Positions 10,761 through 23,600 are shown, counted from the stretch's first letter. The stretch: 64,000 bases of DNA from Lycocorax pyrrhopterus obiensis (GCA_014706295.1 JACSVZ010000002.1:23160757-23224756); one strand, 5' to 3'. Notes: a model not told the origin generated them from the sequence alone. A program made the numbers and translations.

Positions 10761-13600
10761 TTTCTGTAATAAGAAATTATCACCTCCTGCTGTTCTCTCA
10801 CACACTTGCCAGATGTAACTGCCCTGATAGTGCACCCACTGAATTAAATCCACTTTTGTTTAGGGTTAGGAAGGCAAAAAGATTAGGGGAGGAATGCTTG
10901 AGACATCATCTGCTAACTTTGGAAGCAGCAGTCTCTGGCAGATTGCTGAAGGAGAGAGATTAAAGGCAGTAAATTTGTGATTGGCTCCATCATCATTGAT
11001 TACAGCTTGTCTTAAGTCCTCAGAAATTGGTGCATCTCTGAGAATTTCTGCTGTCTTTAAAATACTGTAGCGCTTCAGCTGCCTGTCTGCAACTCACAAA
11101 TCAACTTACACTTGAAAAAGCAGTAACCTAGGACATATTTCTGAAAACTTAGATAATGTCTGTCAGACTTGGACTACTAATAGGGTCTTTGTGGACCACA
11201 CTGTGTCATTGTCTTGGGCTCCAAGAAGAGATAACACATTTATTCCGGGCCCATGGGGAAAAACCTGACATTTGGAGTTAGCAAGGTCAATGCTGAGGCT
11301 GCTCTCTACTGGAGAAAATTTGCAAACATTTGGTAATGAGCATCACTGCACACAGAAGAATCTGTCAGCAGTGAATTAGATGGGGCCTTTTGACCATATC
11401 TAAGCATCTTTAAAGTTTTGTGATAAAGCAAAACATTTTTGTTTTGTGCCTGATGGTTTTCATTGATATTTTTTTCTCCATGGGGAGGAAGCATCTCTGT
11501 GGAAGTACGTGTCTCTACATGTCTTGTTCAATTATACTTTATATACTACAGTCATCCATCTTTACAGATCCTGTTTTATTGAGACAAGAATGGACCCTGA
11601 GAAATTCTAGAGGTCTGTTTTCATTTGGCTTCTGGAATACATGGGTAAAGCTTGTTCCTCTCTGGAAAAGGATGAGTAAAATAGTAATTGAAAAGACAAG
11701 GCATTACCTGATACCAGATAGCACGTGATGTTTTCTTGTGGTGATTTATAATCCCCAGTTCCCATTGGTGGACCAGAGACACGAGATGTGTTTCTGGCCT
11801 ATTGTCTGCTTCCTGGAGCCAGCAGGGACAGCTTCATTCAGGATGGTAACACCATATGCTTTTAAAGTATTTAACCTGTATTACCATAATGAGATCCCCT
11901 GGCTTTCTAAATCTCTTTGACAATTCACTGAAGCAAAACAAAAAGTGGTCTTTATTTGTATTGCTTCACCACATGCACATGCATCCAAGCAATCCTGAAT
12001 TTCAATTGCAGGATGCTGAATTCTTTCTTCTGTGCCCATTTAAGCCAGCAACTGACACCAGCCCAGCCAATCGCAGGGACGATGGCGTCATTCGGGCCAG
12101 CTCAGCTGTGTAAAACAGAATAAAGCTGAAGAGGTGACAGTTACCACTACAATGGCAAAAAATGCTGGTTATTTGGTTGCTTCTGATGGGGTGCGTTCAG
12201 CAGCACAGAACCATTCTGTAAAATTACCTTTTCCTCTTTGCTAGCTAGAGACGTGACTGTTGCTGCATCCCCATCCAAATAGTTTCATTTTTGTTTGTCA
12301 TCCTCAGTTTTATATTTATAAATTGTTTAAGAGTGTCTCATCAGCACTGCTGTGTGGGAACATAATTTTTGCCTGCCTTGCCCTAGTCAAGCCACAGGGA
12401 AGCTGTAGTCCAGCAGTGTGTGTGTCCAGCAGTCAGTATTGAAAAGTCATTTTCATTCACTACTCCCCTGCATTCACTCTGTTCTGGGTATCCCAGTGTT
12501 GCTAAAACACTGTGGAAAACCATATTCTATGCATCTAAGTATTCATCTCTGTAGCTTCAGAGGATAAAACTGTAGTCATTACAGTGGAGAAAGGTCTGCA
12601 TAAAAGAGGAATTCTGGACTGAGAGACTGCATATCAGCCAGATTTTGTCACTGTTGATTTAATCAAAAGCTGAAAGTAACCAGTAGTGCTTTATATGTGT
12701 GAAATCTTGAAATGCAGTGTAAAACCAGATTGGGAGAGAAAAGCAGAGCTATAAAAGCACAGCAGTTACCAGTTTAATTTTTTAATGCATTTTTTAATAG
12801 ATGGATTCAGATAGATGTGTATAAACAGTCATTGTGCTGCTGCAGTTGAAAAGATGGAAGCCTAAGCACTGAAGATGGGAGGTTTAAATTTCTTTTGCAT
12901 CTTTTAGTGCCAGACAGTGTCTATGCATGAATGTTGAGGGTCAGTTTAATTATTTAACTAATACTGGATTTGCATAAATTGGCTTTCCTGAAAAGGCTAA
13001 TAAGCTGCAGTTGTGGTGCGCAGCTGAAAGCAATTTAGGTTTGAGTCCAGTAATGATAGTACTAAACAGAGTTGAAATTGTAACATCAGTTTTGTAAAAT
13101 GTTAAATTAGTATTAAGCTGTGAAAGATAACTGCAGAATCCAAGATATTTTTTGGCTCTCTGGTACTTTCAGTGCCATTATTTTCTTATGTTAACAACAT
13201 AATGGCTTTATGAGACTGTTCCAGCTGTGCTTTACTTAATATTGAAGAATAAGATCACCACACTGCTAGAATATACCCTAAATATAACACACAAGGGAAA
13301 AACTCTAGGCATTGGTCTACATTCTCCTTGTGATATCTATTATCTTATTTCTATTAATCTAAAATGAAAGTTACAGACTGAATTTTCCCCTCTATTCAAC
13401 CATAACGAAAATCCCCTCATATTCTCTGGACTCTGCACAGCAGGTGAAATGAACTGAGCAAATAGCTGTCCAGTGCAAGGCTGTCTTTGTATAAACTGCC
13501 CACCCTACCTAAGTGACACGTGGGGACTGAGGGTGGAGGAACTGTCCCTTGGGTCCACAGGTATGCCCCAGTAAAGGAAACCCACCATTTGGTCAAGGAG
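10761..13600. other. intergenic, AT-rich, no gene recognised
   Basis: Sequence downstream of the presumed CDK14 3' end. No reading frame resembles a known protein. A block with several CpGs and a CCAAT-like AGCCAATCG word lies near 12040-12125 and ends in another AATAAA (about 12119). Apart from that block I see only ordinary unique sequence. Confidence 0.6.
11990..12130. promoter_or_regulatory. CpG-bearing block with CCAAT and CRE-like words
   Basis: Within CpG-poor surroundings this block has AGCCAATCGCAGG, GACGATGGCGTCATTCGG and GGCCAGCTCAGCTG, followed by AATAAAG. The TGGCGTCA word is CRE-like, ATGGCG is YY1-like and CAGCTG is an E-box. This could be a small regulatory element or part of an extended CDK14 3' UTR. 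The motifs are short and the call is inference. Confidence 0.2.
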
Positions 13601-13605
13601 CTCAT

Positions 13606-13655
13606 AAGGCTTAGAAAATGTTTTCAATGGAAGGCTTAGAAAATACGTTTAATGG
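13606..13655 (+). repeat. 25-bp tandem duplication, two copies
   Basis: Two adjacent 25-base units, 13606-13630 and 13631-13655. Both begin AAGGCTTAGAAAAT and end AATGG, differing at a few central bases. It is a simple local duplication with no coding meaning. Confidence 0.9.
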
Positions 13656-13757
13656 TGTTTTTGTACTGTAACAGCTCACCTTGTCTGTTGTCATGTGAAA
13701 TACAGTCACTTGATTGCACTCCGTGTTAAGTAGTAGAATGCATGGTCTCTTGACTTT

Positions 13758-13840
13758 CTTTATTAAAAAAGTTGGTAACCTAAGGCACAGAGGTTTGGAA
13801 AGTGAATTGGGAAGGATGGTCTCTCTAAGGAAGCTGAACA
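13758..13840 (-). repeat. possible MIR-like relic
   Basis: The words TAACCTAAGGCACAGAGG and GAAAGTGAATTGGGAAGG recall the reverse strand of the MIR core and 3' end (GAGGCACAGAG, AAGTGACTTGCCC). Divergence is high, so this is tentative. Confidence 0.25.
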
Positions 13841-13964
13841 CCAGTTGTGATGAAATCTTGTCCAACCTGGAGATTGAAAGACCAGGACAGCATCTATGCC
13901 TGGAAACAAGTATATGGAAATAAGTAGGCATAATCAGGATTTCTAAAATCATGGGAGTCTCTTT

Positions 13965-14009
13965 AGGAAAGAAAAAGAAAAGAAAAGAAGCAGAACAGAG
14001 AGGGAAAGG
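13965..14009 (+). repeat. GAAA-rich purine tract
   Basis: Purine-rich low-complexity sequence with repeated GAAAA units (AAAGAAAAAGAAAAGAAAAG) followed by AGAGAGGGAAAGG. Confidence 0.8.
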
Positions 14010-16400
14010 TCTTCACATTTTATTGTTACATACTCCACTTGATAGGACAAGTATTTCAAACCTCCATTGCTAGGAGATATTGATTTCTTCCCTGCAGTTA
14101 TATGCTCTATATCATTCTGTGTGAGACTAGTGGCTACATATTTATTGACATTATTTTTTAAAAATTATTTATTGACATTTTTTATTTTAAATTGGCAAAA
14201 TCAGCTGCAGATCTGGCAGAAGGAAAACAAGGCATTACTACTATTACGGATAACTTTTGTAGAAGGACAATACCATATTTCCCTGTACCATGGCATAGTA
14301 GGGAGGCTGTTTTCAGTTCATTTCTAATGCATGATAACTTGCCTTCAGCACTGTGAAGATTCATTTTCAAATAATTTTTAGTGTAGAGGTTTGTAATTTT
14401 ACAGTCATTTATGCTGTAGGAAAGATATTAGTGACATTTGCATGAATGCATGTGCTCAGTTGCAGGGCTGTTTATCTGTCTTTCCAGTTTGTTTGCTCAT
14501 AAATTTAGGAGACGAAAGGTGGAATCCTCTGTGCCATAAGTGTACTATATTGCATTATTAATATTAGGATAGCAAGCAATTCCCACTAGACAGTCTTTGT
14601 GGTCTGTTCATGCCTAAGAAGTGTCTGGGCATGAAAGGCCGTTTGAGTTCCAGTGGGCCGATAGTCTGGGATGACATTTGAATGCGGCGAGGACAATGTC
14701 TAGATGACAATGACTGGGAGGGAGGCAAAAGCAGGTCTCAGCTCTCCCTTTCCTCCCACAGACAGTCACCTCTCCTTTAGGATTATTTCCTCACATGACT
14801 CCTCAGTTAGGCTTTGTCTAAGAGGAAAGTGGGACCACTGGAGGGGAGAAACTGAGGTTTCCAGACAAAGCAGAGGCTTCCAGTGCTGACACACAGCCCA
14901 TGACCCAGAGAGACAGCAAAGCTAATGAGAGGCATTGCCTCTCAGGCACCAATTTGCAGCATTCAGAGTTAACAGAACATTTTACTTTCAGCCAAATTGT
15001 AAACAAAAAAATAATTTTAGTAATTCCATATACCGGAATTTTTTCTGTGGAGGACAAGCTTTGTGATACCATTTTGGGTCTGTAGCTTACATTATTCTCA
15101 ATGAAATAAACAAACTACACCAAACACTGCAAAACTGGGTCTGAAGGCAACACCCATTAAAGTCAATGTGCACTGAATACTCCTAGTTGTGGGAAGATTC
15201 TTGCCTAAAAATGTAGCAATAATTTACAACTCAGTTAATAAATTACATTAAGTTATTCTGCCCCATAAGTGTGATGAGGATGGATGGGTTTTCCACATCT
15301 TCCTAGTGTTAATTGTTAAGTCTCAGGAGGAAACTCAAAAACTTCAGGAAAAAATACTAAATTCTCAAATAAAAATATCTAATGTAGAAGAATAGCCCTG
15401 GAATAGCATCTTTGGATATTTTAAGAAGTGGAAACAAAATTGGGTATTTCCATAATTTTGTGGTCTTGTTATAAATTATTAATGTTGTTTTGGACCGTAT
15501 ATATATTTTGAATTAGTAATTATGGGCGATCGTTCTCTGCCATTAGTAACCTAGATTTTAATTCTGTAGAGCCACTTCTGTAACCCTCTTTTGAGGTTAA
15601 TATAAAGATTAATTATGCATTATATTTTCTGGCTTTTTTGTTGTAACAATATGATTACAGCCTTTTTATTTAAGTTTTCTTCCTGAAATTTTTATTTTAC
15701 AATTGCTTTTAATACCTCTCTTGTTCAGTATGTACGTTACACGTGTATTAAAATCTAGTTAGCTTATAGTCTGAAGGGAAGGAAAATCTACACAATTAAA
15801 TCTGTCCTTGTGTGCTTGAAAGATTCAGCACTAAGTAATCTGTCACATCATAAAAGGGACGAAATCAAAACAACTGAGTCATTATCATGACTCTGCTTGG
15901 TTTCAGCCCATGAAATGACATCTAGACTCTGCAGATACTGTATTTGTTGTTTTATGTATCTGTGAGCAGACATTTGTAAATACGGAGGTGTAAATGTTGC
16001 CAGCATTTAAATTAGGTTAAAAGTGCTATTTATGGCTTACATCAACAACAAAAAAATATTCATAATCATCCCTAGGTGAAAATACTCATTTAACGAGCTT
16101 ACTGCTCCTAATTAATTCTGTAAAGAACGCCATTTGGCAGAGCAGAATTATGAGGCTTGCATATTGATGGTGGCAGGGAAAAATGTATCTGTTTTCTATT
16201 TATATGGTAAAATTAACTTCTGTTCTTTTGAAAATGGCACATCTCAGAGGTATTGCTTTCAAAATGATCTCAGGGTGTAAAGAAAGCAGTAATAACAGCA
16301 CCAGGCATTCAGTTCTGTCCTAATTTTCCCACCAGTTTTTCAATGTTTCAGCTGCCTCAGAGACTTAAAGTACTCTCATTAGGTAGCTGCAGAGGCTGCC
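14010..16400. other. intergenic, no gene recognised
   Basis: AT-rich unique sequence. It contains a near-direct repeat of TTTATTGACATT (14141 and 14168) and an 8-bp inverted repeat TTCATGCC/GGCATGAA (14607-14635) beside a small CpG cluster (to about 14700). No coding frame of interest and no RNA gene was seen. Confidence 0.6.
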
Positions 16401-16410
16401 TGCTTGCCTG

Positions 16411-16478
16411 CTCCATCACTCTCTCTAGCTGCCTCTCTCGCTCCCCCTCTCTTGCTCTCCCTTTCCCCCCCCCCCCCT
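16411..16478 (+). repeat. pyrimidine-rich tract with 13-C run
   Basis: A CT-rich stretch (CTCTCTC, CTCCCCCTCTC, CTCTCCC) that ends in 13 consecutive C at 16465-16477. Such homopurine-homopyrimidine tracts can adopt triplex structures and are prone to length change and sequencing error. Confidence 0.9.
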
Positions 16479-16479
16479 G

Positions 16480-16900
16480 ACTTGGGAGTGACTGTGAAGA
16501 TCATTTGCTGGCGTGATTGGCAGGTTAGAGCATTCGATCAGATGAGTTCCTCTTAGTGCAGGTCAAAAAGGCTGGTTAGCAGGAGCTGTCGAAAAATGCC
16601 AGCAGCATTCGAAATGGGAAATGTCATGACTTCGAGGCAGGGGGTGCCACCTGGAACAGAAAGCCCCCAGCTCATTAGCAAGTTACAGGATGCAAGCTTA
16701 ACTGGAGGGAGCAGAGGAGGAAAGATAATACCCAATAGGGAAAATTATTGTGAAGTGGAATTGATTTCATGTATAATTTGTTTATCACTAGAGGGGACAA
16801 ATGCTGTCCTCCTGACATGTGCGGAGGAGTGTGGACTATGAATGAAGCAATTTAGCATAATCTCCAGGTTGAGCTCTGGATTTAAAGAATGCCAACTTCT
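16480..16900. promoter_or_regulatory. candidate conserved non-coding element
   Basis: This block is less AT-rich than its neighbours and is dense in factor-like words: CTCATTAGCAAG, CCCAATAGGG, GTGAAGTGGAATTGATTT, TTTGTTTATCACTAGAGGGG (forkhead-like GTTTA) and GAAGCAATTTAGCATAAT. It has no sustained coding frame that resembles a protein. The texture is that of a vertebrate enhancer downstream of CDK14, but I cannot test conservation. Confidence 0.3.
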
Positions 16901-19900
16901 TTCTTCCCAACTGTGGAAGTGATCAGGTCATGTTGTATTAATTAAACCTGACATACTCTCAAATGGTTTATCTGGGCAATTTTAGCAATTTAACAGAACG
17001 CGGTAGATATGAGCTGCATTCATTATTAACATGGGGCAGTGGTTTGTCTTCTGGATGAAGTGGGGTTGGGGGTTTTCTGCAAGCTGCTGTTGTAAAAAGA
17101 CATGTTCCTGTTGCAAGTTGAATTATAAAAGAGCTCATTTTTAATGCTTAGTCTGACTGCATAAAATCAGAATGCAATTTCAGTTGCATGATATAATTTT
17201 GTTTCCAAGAAAAACTACATACCCTTAGAAAGTATGGATTTAAAAAGAAACAAAGCATTCAGGCTTACTGTATAAAATTTAATCTAAAATGAAGACTACA
17301 GGGTCTGCTGCCTGTCAGGGACTTAAAGAATGCATATATAAAATATCAGCATTACAAAATGCTTAGTCTTCTCCAAGATATCCTGTAGTGGTAAAATTGC
17401 AGGCAAACTCTTCATCCTAGGCAGTTTAACAAGCCCCTGGCTATTAATATTGCTAACCATTCATTTGCTTCACTGGTCTGTATTTTCATATAAAAGGCAT
17501 ATTGCGTATCAGTAGAAATGACTGCATAGATTTTCCCCCCACACACAGTTTTTTTCAGAAATGTTAAGAAAATAAGGTGGGATCATGGTACCTGCCAGAC
17601 TCATGGTGTCTTTGTGCAGCTTTGTGTCTAGCTCTGCTCCTTCTGAAGACAATGGGAGAATTCCATAGACTGCAATGGGAGTAGAGCTGGCTCCCTTATC
17701 AAAACTAATGTAGACACAACAATACCATCTCAGGCTGAGAAAATGAGACTTAAAAGCTGAAAGGATTCCTGAAGAACTATTCTGCAAACTGTATCACTTC
17801 TTGTTAAGGAATTTTGTCTTTTGTATATTAAACTTGTACTTCTCTCAGAAGTTTTGAGCTCATGCTTAAGCAGTCTCTTGGTTGGATGCTGAGGAATGTT
17901 TGCTTACTGTTCAGAGTCTTGGTGATTTTTTTCAGCTTTCATTTTCTTCCATCCATCAGAGTTTTTAAGTTGGTAATGGAGTAGCTAGCATTTGCTTTAT
18001 TGAGTAACCACAGGCTTTTGGATTTCCCTTTCTCCACCAAATGTGAATCAGAATCAGATTTGTAAAAGGAGTTTCTTAATCAAAATATTTGTACAGAGTC
18101 TTACAGATGAGTGTTTTCTGTTTTGTATTTCATGTAACAAGCTGAGCATTAACAGTCTGCTAATTTGCAAAAAAGAAAAGTTACTAAAGCACCATAAAAA
18201 GGGCATTCTTTATCTTCCAGATACCTTTTTAGTGTAAAGTTCTTTCAGATAGGCACTGTGAACACTGGCTGCTGTAGTCTGCACTAATGAACACACAGGC
18301 TTAGTCCTTTGCAAAGCTGAATAAAGAGAGCAAAATATCAGAATAAAATATCCTCTGTGCAGATCCTGTGGTAGAATTTTTCCCACCCTGGGTAGCTCTG
18401 CAGATGCCCAACTAGTATTTATGTATTAAGTATTTAAGTAAAAAACTGGAAACCAATTTGAAAAGTTCAGAAAGTATTCATTACTTAATGTCTGCTCTGG
18501 TACTTTGTTTGCGGAAGTGATATGCATTTAAATTACTTGTATGGAGTTCGAAAATTAGGCTTCTGTTGGGAAAAGAGAGTAAACTGGGGAATCTCCAAGT
18601 CTGTTAGCTCCATGGAGTAAAGACAAGGATCAGTAAGCACTGGACAGACTTGCTAGACTTTAACCCTGAGGTATATTTGAAGGACCTGTGGTAGCTGTAG
18701 TGTCTGTCTGCATCTGGCAACAGCTGCTTGGACATGAGCAGAAGGATATTTTGGCTAGAAAATCTGGCAGGTGCAGATAAGCTCTTTTCTAGGACTGTGT
18801 GTGACACAGATTAGTGACCTGTGTATGTCCTAGGTTCATGACCAAAGAAGTTATCACTCAGAATTAGAAAAAATAGTTAAATAACTAATATTTCCCACAT
18901 ATCTACATTTTCTGGCAAGAAAAAGAAGTGTAGTCTGAAACAGAAGAAAGAATTTAACCATTACTCCCCATTTTTTAACCAACTTCTGTTTTTTCAAAAC
19001 CGACACAAGTATTTTCTCACCTTCTAGGAATTTGATAATTCAAATGACGAATAGTAGCCAGGAAGGAATTAGTAGTAAATTCCTTACTGCCCCTCAAAAC
19101 TTATTATTCCTGCAGTTGTTGGTCATTGACTCAAACCCTGACTTCTCTATTATAAATAAATACTGGTTTGTTCTTTGACTCTCTAGGGAAGATCAGGCAG
19201 AAGCAATGAGTGGGAAAATCATATATTAATCATCTGATTTTTATATATTTTCTCCCCCAAATTTCTGAGAAATCACTGGAACTTGCTAGTGTATATCCTG
19301 TGATAATACCAATCTCTGTGAATCATTTCTCAGGAGAGAAGAAGCTCTAACACGTGGCCCATATTCCATCAGTGACTCCTTTTATCATTACTTGTGTGTA
19401 AAAACACTTTCTGTATGAATTGCCTCTGTCTTTTTAGAAGGTGGATATGTAAAGAGTGTTGGAAAAATCCAGTGAGCCCTGAGGTCGTCTAAATAACTCT
19501 ATGTAATGTGAGCAACTGTTGATGAAATGTGGTTCAATCAGTAACATTTCAACTTTTGCTTTATGTATTATATTTCAAATTAAATAGAGCTGTATAAAAC
19601 AATCCATAAATTGAACCTAGGATTGGGCCATACCATTTTTTAATGTATGTGTGTAGTTCTTGACTTTGATATCATTCACTTTTTAATCTTTTTCATCTGT
19701 GTTGTTAACTTGGGCTGCAGTAAAAGGATATCTCTGTCAAAATTCTTTTCTAAGACTTTGCCCCACCACCATCTTGGGTGTTGTTACTAAGTCTTCCCCC
19801 CTACATTAAACAACCCACAAATTATTTACATATATTACTAAATCTTTAAGGAGGTACATTTAGATAGATTGAGCATATTGAAGATTTCTTGACCTGACCC

Positions 19901-21280
19901 TGTCAAAATCCTTGAGCAGGAACTTTGTGCGTAAGTCTTGATTTTGATTTTCTTAGTAGCTGGAGCATTGCTTTTCGATCATTAACCCTTGCTGTTTTTC
20001 CTCAGAGAACATAAAAGCTGAGATTTTCAGAATTTTCAAGTCCTGGACTTGCTCTCTTGTGTAGGCTGTCCTCCTCTCCCCAAAACCATCTCCAAACCTC
20101 ACAATTTTCTGGGAAACTACTGTACCAGCTTGTGTGGTATCAAAAGTAGGAGAATTGCTAATGAGTCACAGCACTGCTCATGTCACCAGAAGGCAGGACA
20201 GTCCTCTCCTTGATCCAGACTCCTAAATGCAGGGCAGAGAAACTGTAGCACACCTGGGGATTTAGAAAGATGTTTGGAATGTGCCTCAATGGAGCAGAGT
20301 GATTTAGAAACCTAATTCTCTTCCCATGAGTTCCTGTGGGAGGAGGAGAGTAAATGCAATGCAGTCTGAACACATGGGTCCTTACAGCACCATTAGAGGT
20401 AGAAAAAAGGTCTTCAGGGGCTGGGCTGGAGGAAGCAACACTGCTCAAGAGCAGCTAGAACACTGTGGGCAAAAAAGCAGGAGCTCTGCCAGGTGAAATC
20501 TGCAAAGCTTCTTATCTATGTGGTGTTTCTCACCTATTTTATCTGCGTGGAAACAAGCACAGTTTCTTGGTAACAAACATCAACGTTTTCAGCTCATGTC
20601 TATTGAGAGAAGCTCTGTTTTAAATTTCTGTTGTTAATCCACTGTGTGTTGTGATCACAATAATGCACAGAAGCTAAACAAACATCCCCCACCCCCAAAC
20701 CTCCTCCCCTAAGAAAACAAAATCCCAGATCATGATGATAAAACAGATCATTAAGAGTTTCAGCAATAGCCTGTCAGCTTGGGTCTTAGTGTGTTTTTGC
20801 CTGCCATTAAAAACCATATCGGTCCACAAATTTGATATAGTCTAGAAATAAAGGGAGGGGAAAAGGATTTTAGAAACATTTTACCCACCTTACTCTTCAA
20901 CATTAAGATTCTTTTTTCAGAACAGTACTTGTACTCTAGTCTTTGAACTAAAAAAAATGCAGTTTTTCAATCCTTAAATATTTTACAAGTTTAAAGCAAA
21001 TGTAGTATATTTATAGATGAATGCTACTAAAAAGTGAAAACAGGATCGTTAATATGTGAACATAAGCAAAATGAGTTGTTACGTGACCTTGTCTGAAGTT
21101 TTGCTCTCTCTCTTTCTTATCTCTTTCTTTGTTTATTGACTTTATTTGTTACATTATGCCTGAAACATGGAATATAAATTCTGTAGTTCACAGATCCTAC
21201 TCACCTTGTTCATGGAAGGCCCTACCACATTTTTTGGCTCTGGAAAAATGCTGCATAAGAATAAGGAACCTCAGTGCTGT
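16901..21280. other. intergenic, no gene recognised
   Basis: AT-rich unique sequence. Short open frames (for example 17509-17787 and 20158-20448, both minus) have no family resemblance and no splice support. No clear transposon tail was seen. Confidence 0.6.
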
Positions 21281-21289
21281 GTCTGGCCC

Positions 21290-21540
21290 TTTTGGCACAG
21301 TTGCTAAATTTGCAGTGTTAACACACACTGCCCTAGCACACACATGCACACACACACGGCCCTGTCATGCATTCTTTGCAAAGGCCAGTGATTTCTTTGC
21401 TCCTGGTGCACATCCAAATGGAAAGGAGGTTGGAATGCGAAGACATTTAGCTTTGTTTTCTCTTGCTTTTGTATATGCACTATGTACATTTATGATGGAA
21501 AGGTGTCCGGTAGGTCCCAAACTTTCTGAAAGGCAGGAGA
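21290..21540. promoter_or_regulatory. candidate non-coding element inside a 146-codon open frame
   Basis: The block includes CA-repeat words (ACACACATGCACACACACACG), then a stretch with GGCCAGTGATTTC, CCTGGTGCACATCC and AACTTTCTGAAAGG. It lies inside the longest open frame of the window (21129-21569, plus), whose translation is cysteine/histidine-rich from the CA repeat and resembles nothing known to me. Regulatory or plain unique sequence is more likely than a gene. Confidence 0.15.
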
Positions 21541-22149
21541 ATTTCAACAGGTGCAAAGCCTGTAAATAAACAGAGAGTGCTGTCAACCTTCCTTCATTTA
21601 AACTAAACCAGAAAACAGATAAGGGCAGACTTGAGGTCATATTTTGCCTGTTAAGGTAAATAGTCCACATCAGATTCCCAAAGCTTCCCATCTCAACAGT
21701 GATAAACATGAGCTGGATCCATCATACCTTATCCCTGTGAGAATCCCACTGCATGCAGTGGGACATGGTATATGTTTGTGTTGTGGGGAGGAGGGAGGAA
21801 TAGTGTGTAAAGTGCTTTACATCTGTGTAACTTGAAGATTTTAGGTTGTTCAAATGCACATACTCTGGTGCTAATAGAAACAGAGATCACTTATCACCGT
21901 ATCTAAGGAATTAGAAATGTATATTCATGACTCCCTGTTACCCAAATAGGATGTCCATCATTCTGCATTAATGACATAGCTCTATTCTACTCATTTCATT
22001 TTTCTTTATGTTTTACCCAGCTGAATAGCTCAGTGCTGCCATGGGGTCCTGTATCGTATGGCAGACTTTGCCTTTTGAACTGCCCACATCACAGTTTTCT
22101 GCAGCTCCCTATCTCCACCGTCATTCCTTTTCTTTACTCTAAATGTTTC

Positions 22150-22231
22150 CAAGGAGGAAGAAAAGAAAGAAAGAAAAGATTAAATAAAAAAAAAAGGCAG
22201 GGGGTTGGGGGGAAGGAGGGGAGAAAGAGAC
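22150..22231 (+). repeat. purine-rich low-complexity tract
   Basis: AAGGAGGAAG and AAAGAAAGAAAG units, an A-run, then G-runs (GGGGGTTGGGGGG, AAGGAGGGG). The G-runs could form a quadruplex on the plus strand. A reading frame rich in K and R arises here from composition alone. Confidence 0.85.
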
Positions 22232-22329
22232 TGCTGTGGAAAAATAAAAGTTTAAAAGAAAACCAGAATGAATGCTTCACTTGTTGGCTTTTAGCACAAT
22301 TACCATACCTTAGGAAATATGCAGGGAAT

Positions 22330-22680
22330 AGTTAATTATGACTAAATGAGCTCCTTTTAGAGTTCATGGCAGGCCCCAGCATCCAACTGTCAGTGTTGTG
22401 AAAGATTGAATTAAAAGGCTGGTCCCCCTTGTCAGCCAAAAGGATGGTCTGCTGGGGGAAAATAGACAGTGAAAAGATAGCTGGGTTAGAGTAGCCTCAG
22501 CAAGAGAAACACGTAGAGCATTTGCATACTTCTCCTGCAAAGGGGGTTTAATCCAAATAAAGGAGGAGATTTCGGTATTGTCAGCCAAGGCTTTGTTCAG
22601 TGTGAAGAGCAGAAGGAAATCTGATGAAGGGGCCTTTCTGAAGCCCTTGCACACAGACTGGAGGTTGTTCTAGTAAAGTT
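22330..22680. promoter_or_regulatory. candidate conserved non-coding element
   Basis: A balanced-composition block with motif-like words: GCATTTGCATAC (octamer-like), GGTTTAATCC (paired/K50 homeodomain-like), GAAACACGTAG (E-box-like CACGT) and AAGGCTTTGTTC (TCF/SOX-like). It directly follows a purine tract and has no gene-like frame that I recognise. The enhancer interpretation is inference from texture. Confidence 0.28.
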
Positions 22681-23550
22681 ATGTACTTTGGGATTGTTTA
22701 CACACTGTTGTCTGTTTGAAGATCTCCTAAACTGAAAGACTCAAAGTATTCCTCTTTGCTAACACAAAAGCAAGGAATTTGTGTGGTAAAAATTACTTAC
22801 ACTGCAGACCTGAACAAGTTCTTTTCATTATCTTCACAAAATACCCTAAAGTTCCTTTTTTTGGTGTAGACAACGTTCTCCAATACTTCTTGGCCAAACT
22901 CATATATCACAAAATGTTTTCAGACTAGGAGAAAAAAGGGAGAGTTATGTTCTCAAAATGCAGAGAGCACAAAAATCAGATACTCTTCAGGCTTGAGGCA
23001 GACAAAATCTTGCTGCCTCCTCCAGCACAGTCCTTTTTTAAACAAGTAGACAGTTTCATACCAGCTAAAAACAGTGTTTTGAAATTTAGTTGGGGTAAAG
23101 TGTCATGTCTCTACTAAGATCTTTTCTGTACTTTTCTGGGGTTTTTTCTCACCTGAGAGATGAGCCAGAAGCCTCAAACCTCTTTTGTACTTAATCTGTA
23201 GCAGACACAGTCCATGCCTTAGAGCTTTTCCAGATAAAATAACTGAATTGTGTTTCAAAAAAAGCCAAAACTATTTAAAGGTGATGGCAGGCAAATTACT
23301 CCTCCTTAGAATGACTATCCACTTACAGTGTATACTGCCAGCTTCCAAGGTTTTCACATGGCACAAAGAACACCAGCTCAGGGGTATGATTAATATTTAG
23401 GCACCAAATAGGTCATCTAACAGCATAGCACCTGAAATAGATGGCTTTTGCTTTTTCTTGCTGCAATTTTTTTTGTGTGTGATTGCCATAGCCTTAATGA
23501 TTTTAGCTAGTACTGAATTATTTATTTGGATTGTAATACTCATGGAAATT

Positions 23551-23600
23551 GTGTGTGTGTGTGTGTGTGTGTGTGTATACACATATACACACATATATAT
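23551..23600 (+). repeat. (GT)13 compound microsatellite
   Basis: Thirteen GT units at 23551-23576 continue into ATACACATATACACACATATATAT. On the minus strand it creates a spurious T-H-T-H frame. It is likely polymorphic. Confidence 0.97.

Noticed and set aside
10453..10853. Overlapping open frames on both strands near a CCTT tract
   Set aside because: Low-complexity translation of a microsatellite; no domain, no splice support.
22033..22335. K/R-rich 100-codon open frame
   Set aside because: Arises from a purine-rich tract; composition artefact.
23397..23594. Minus-strand open frame with T-H-T-H repeats
   Set aside because: Produced by the GT microsatellite; no other protein feature.
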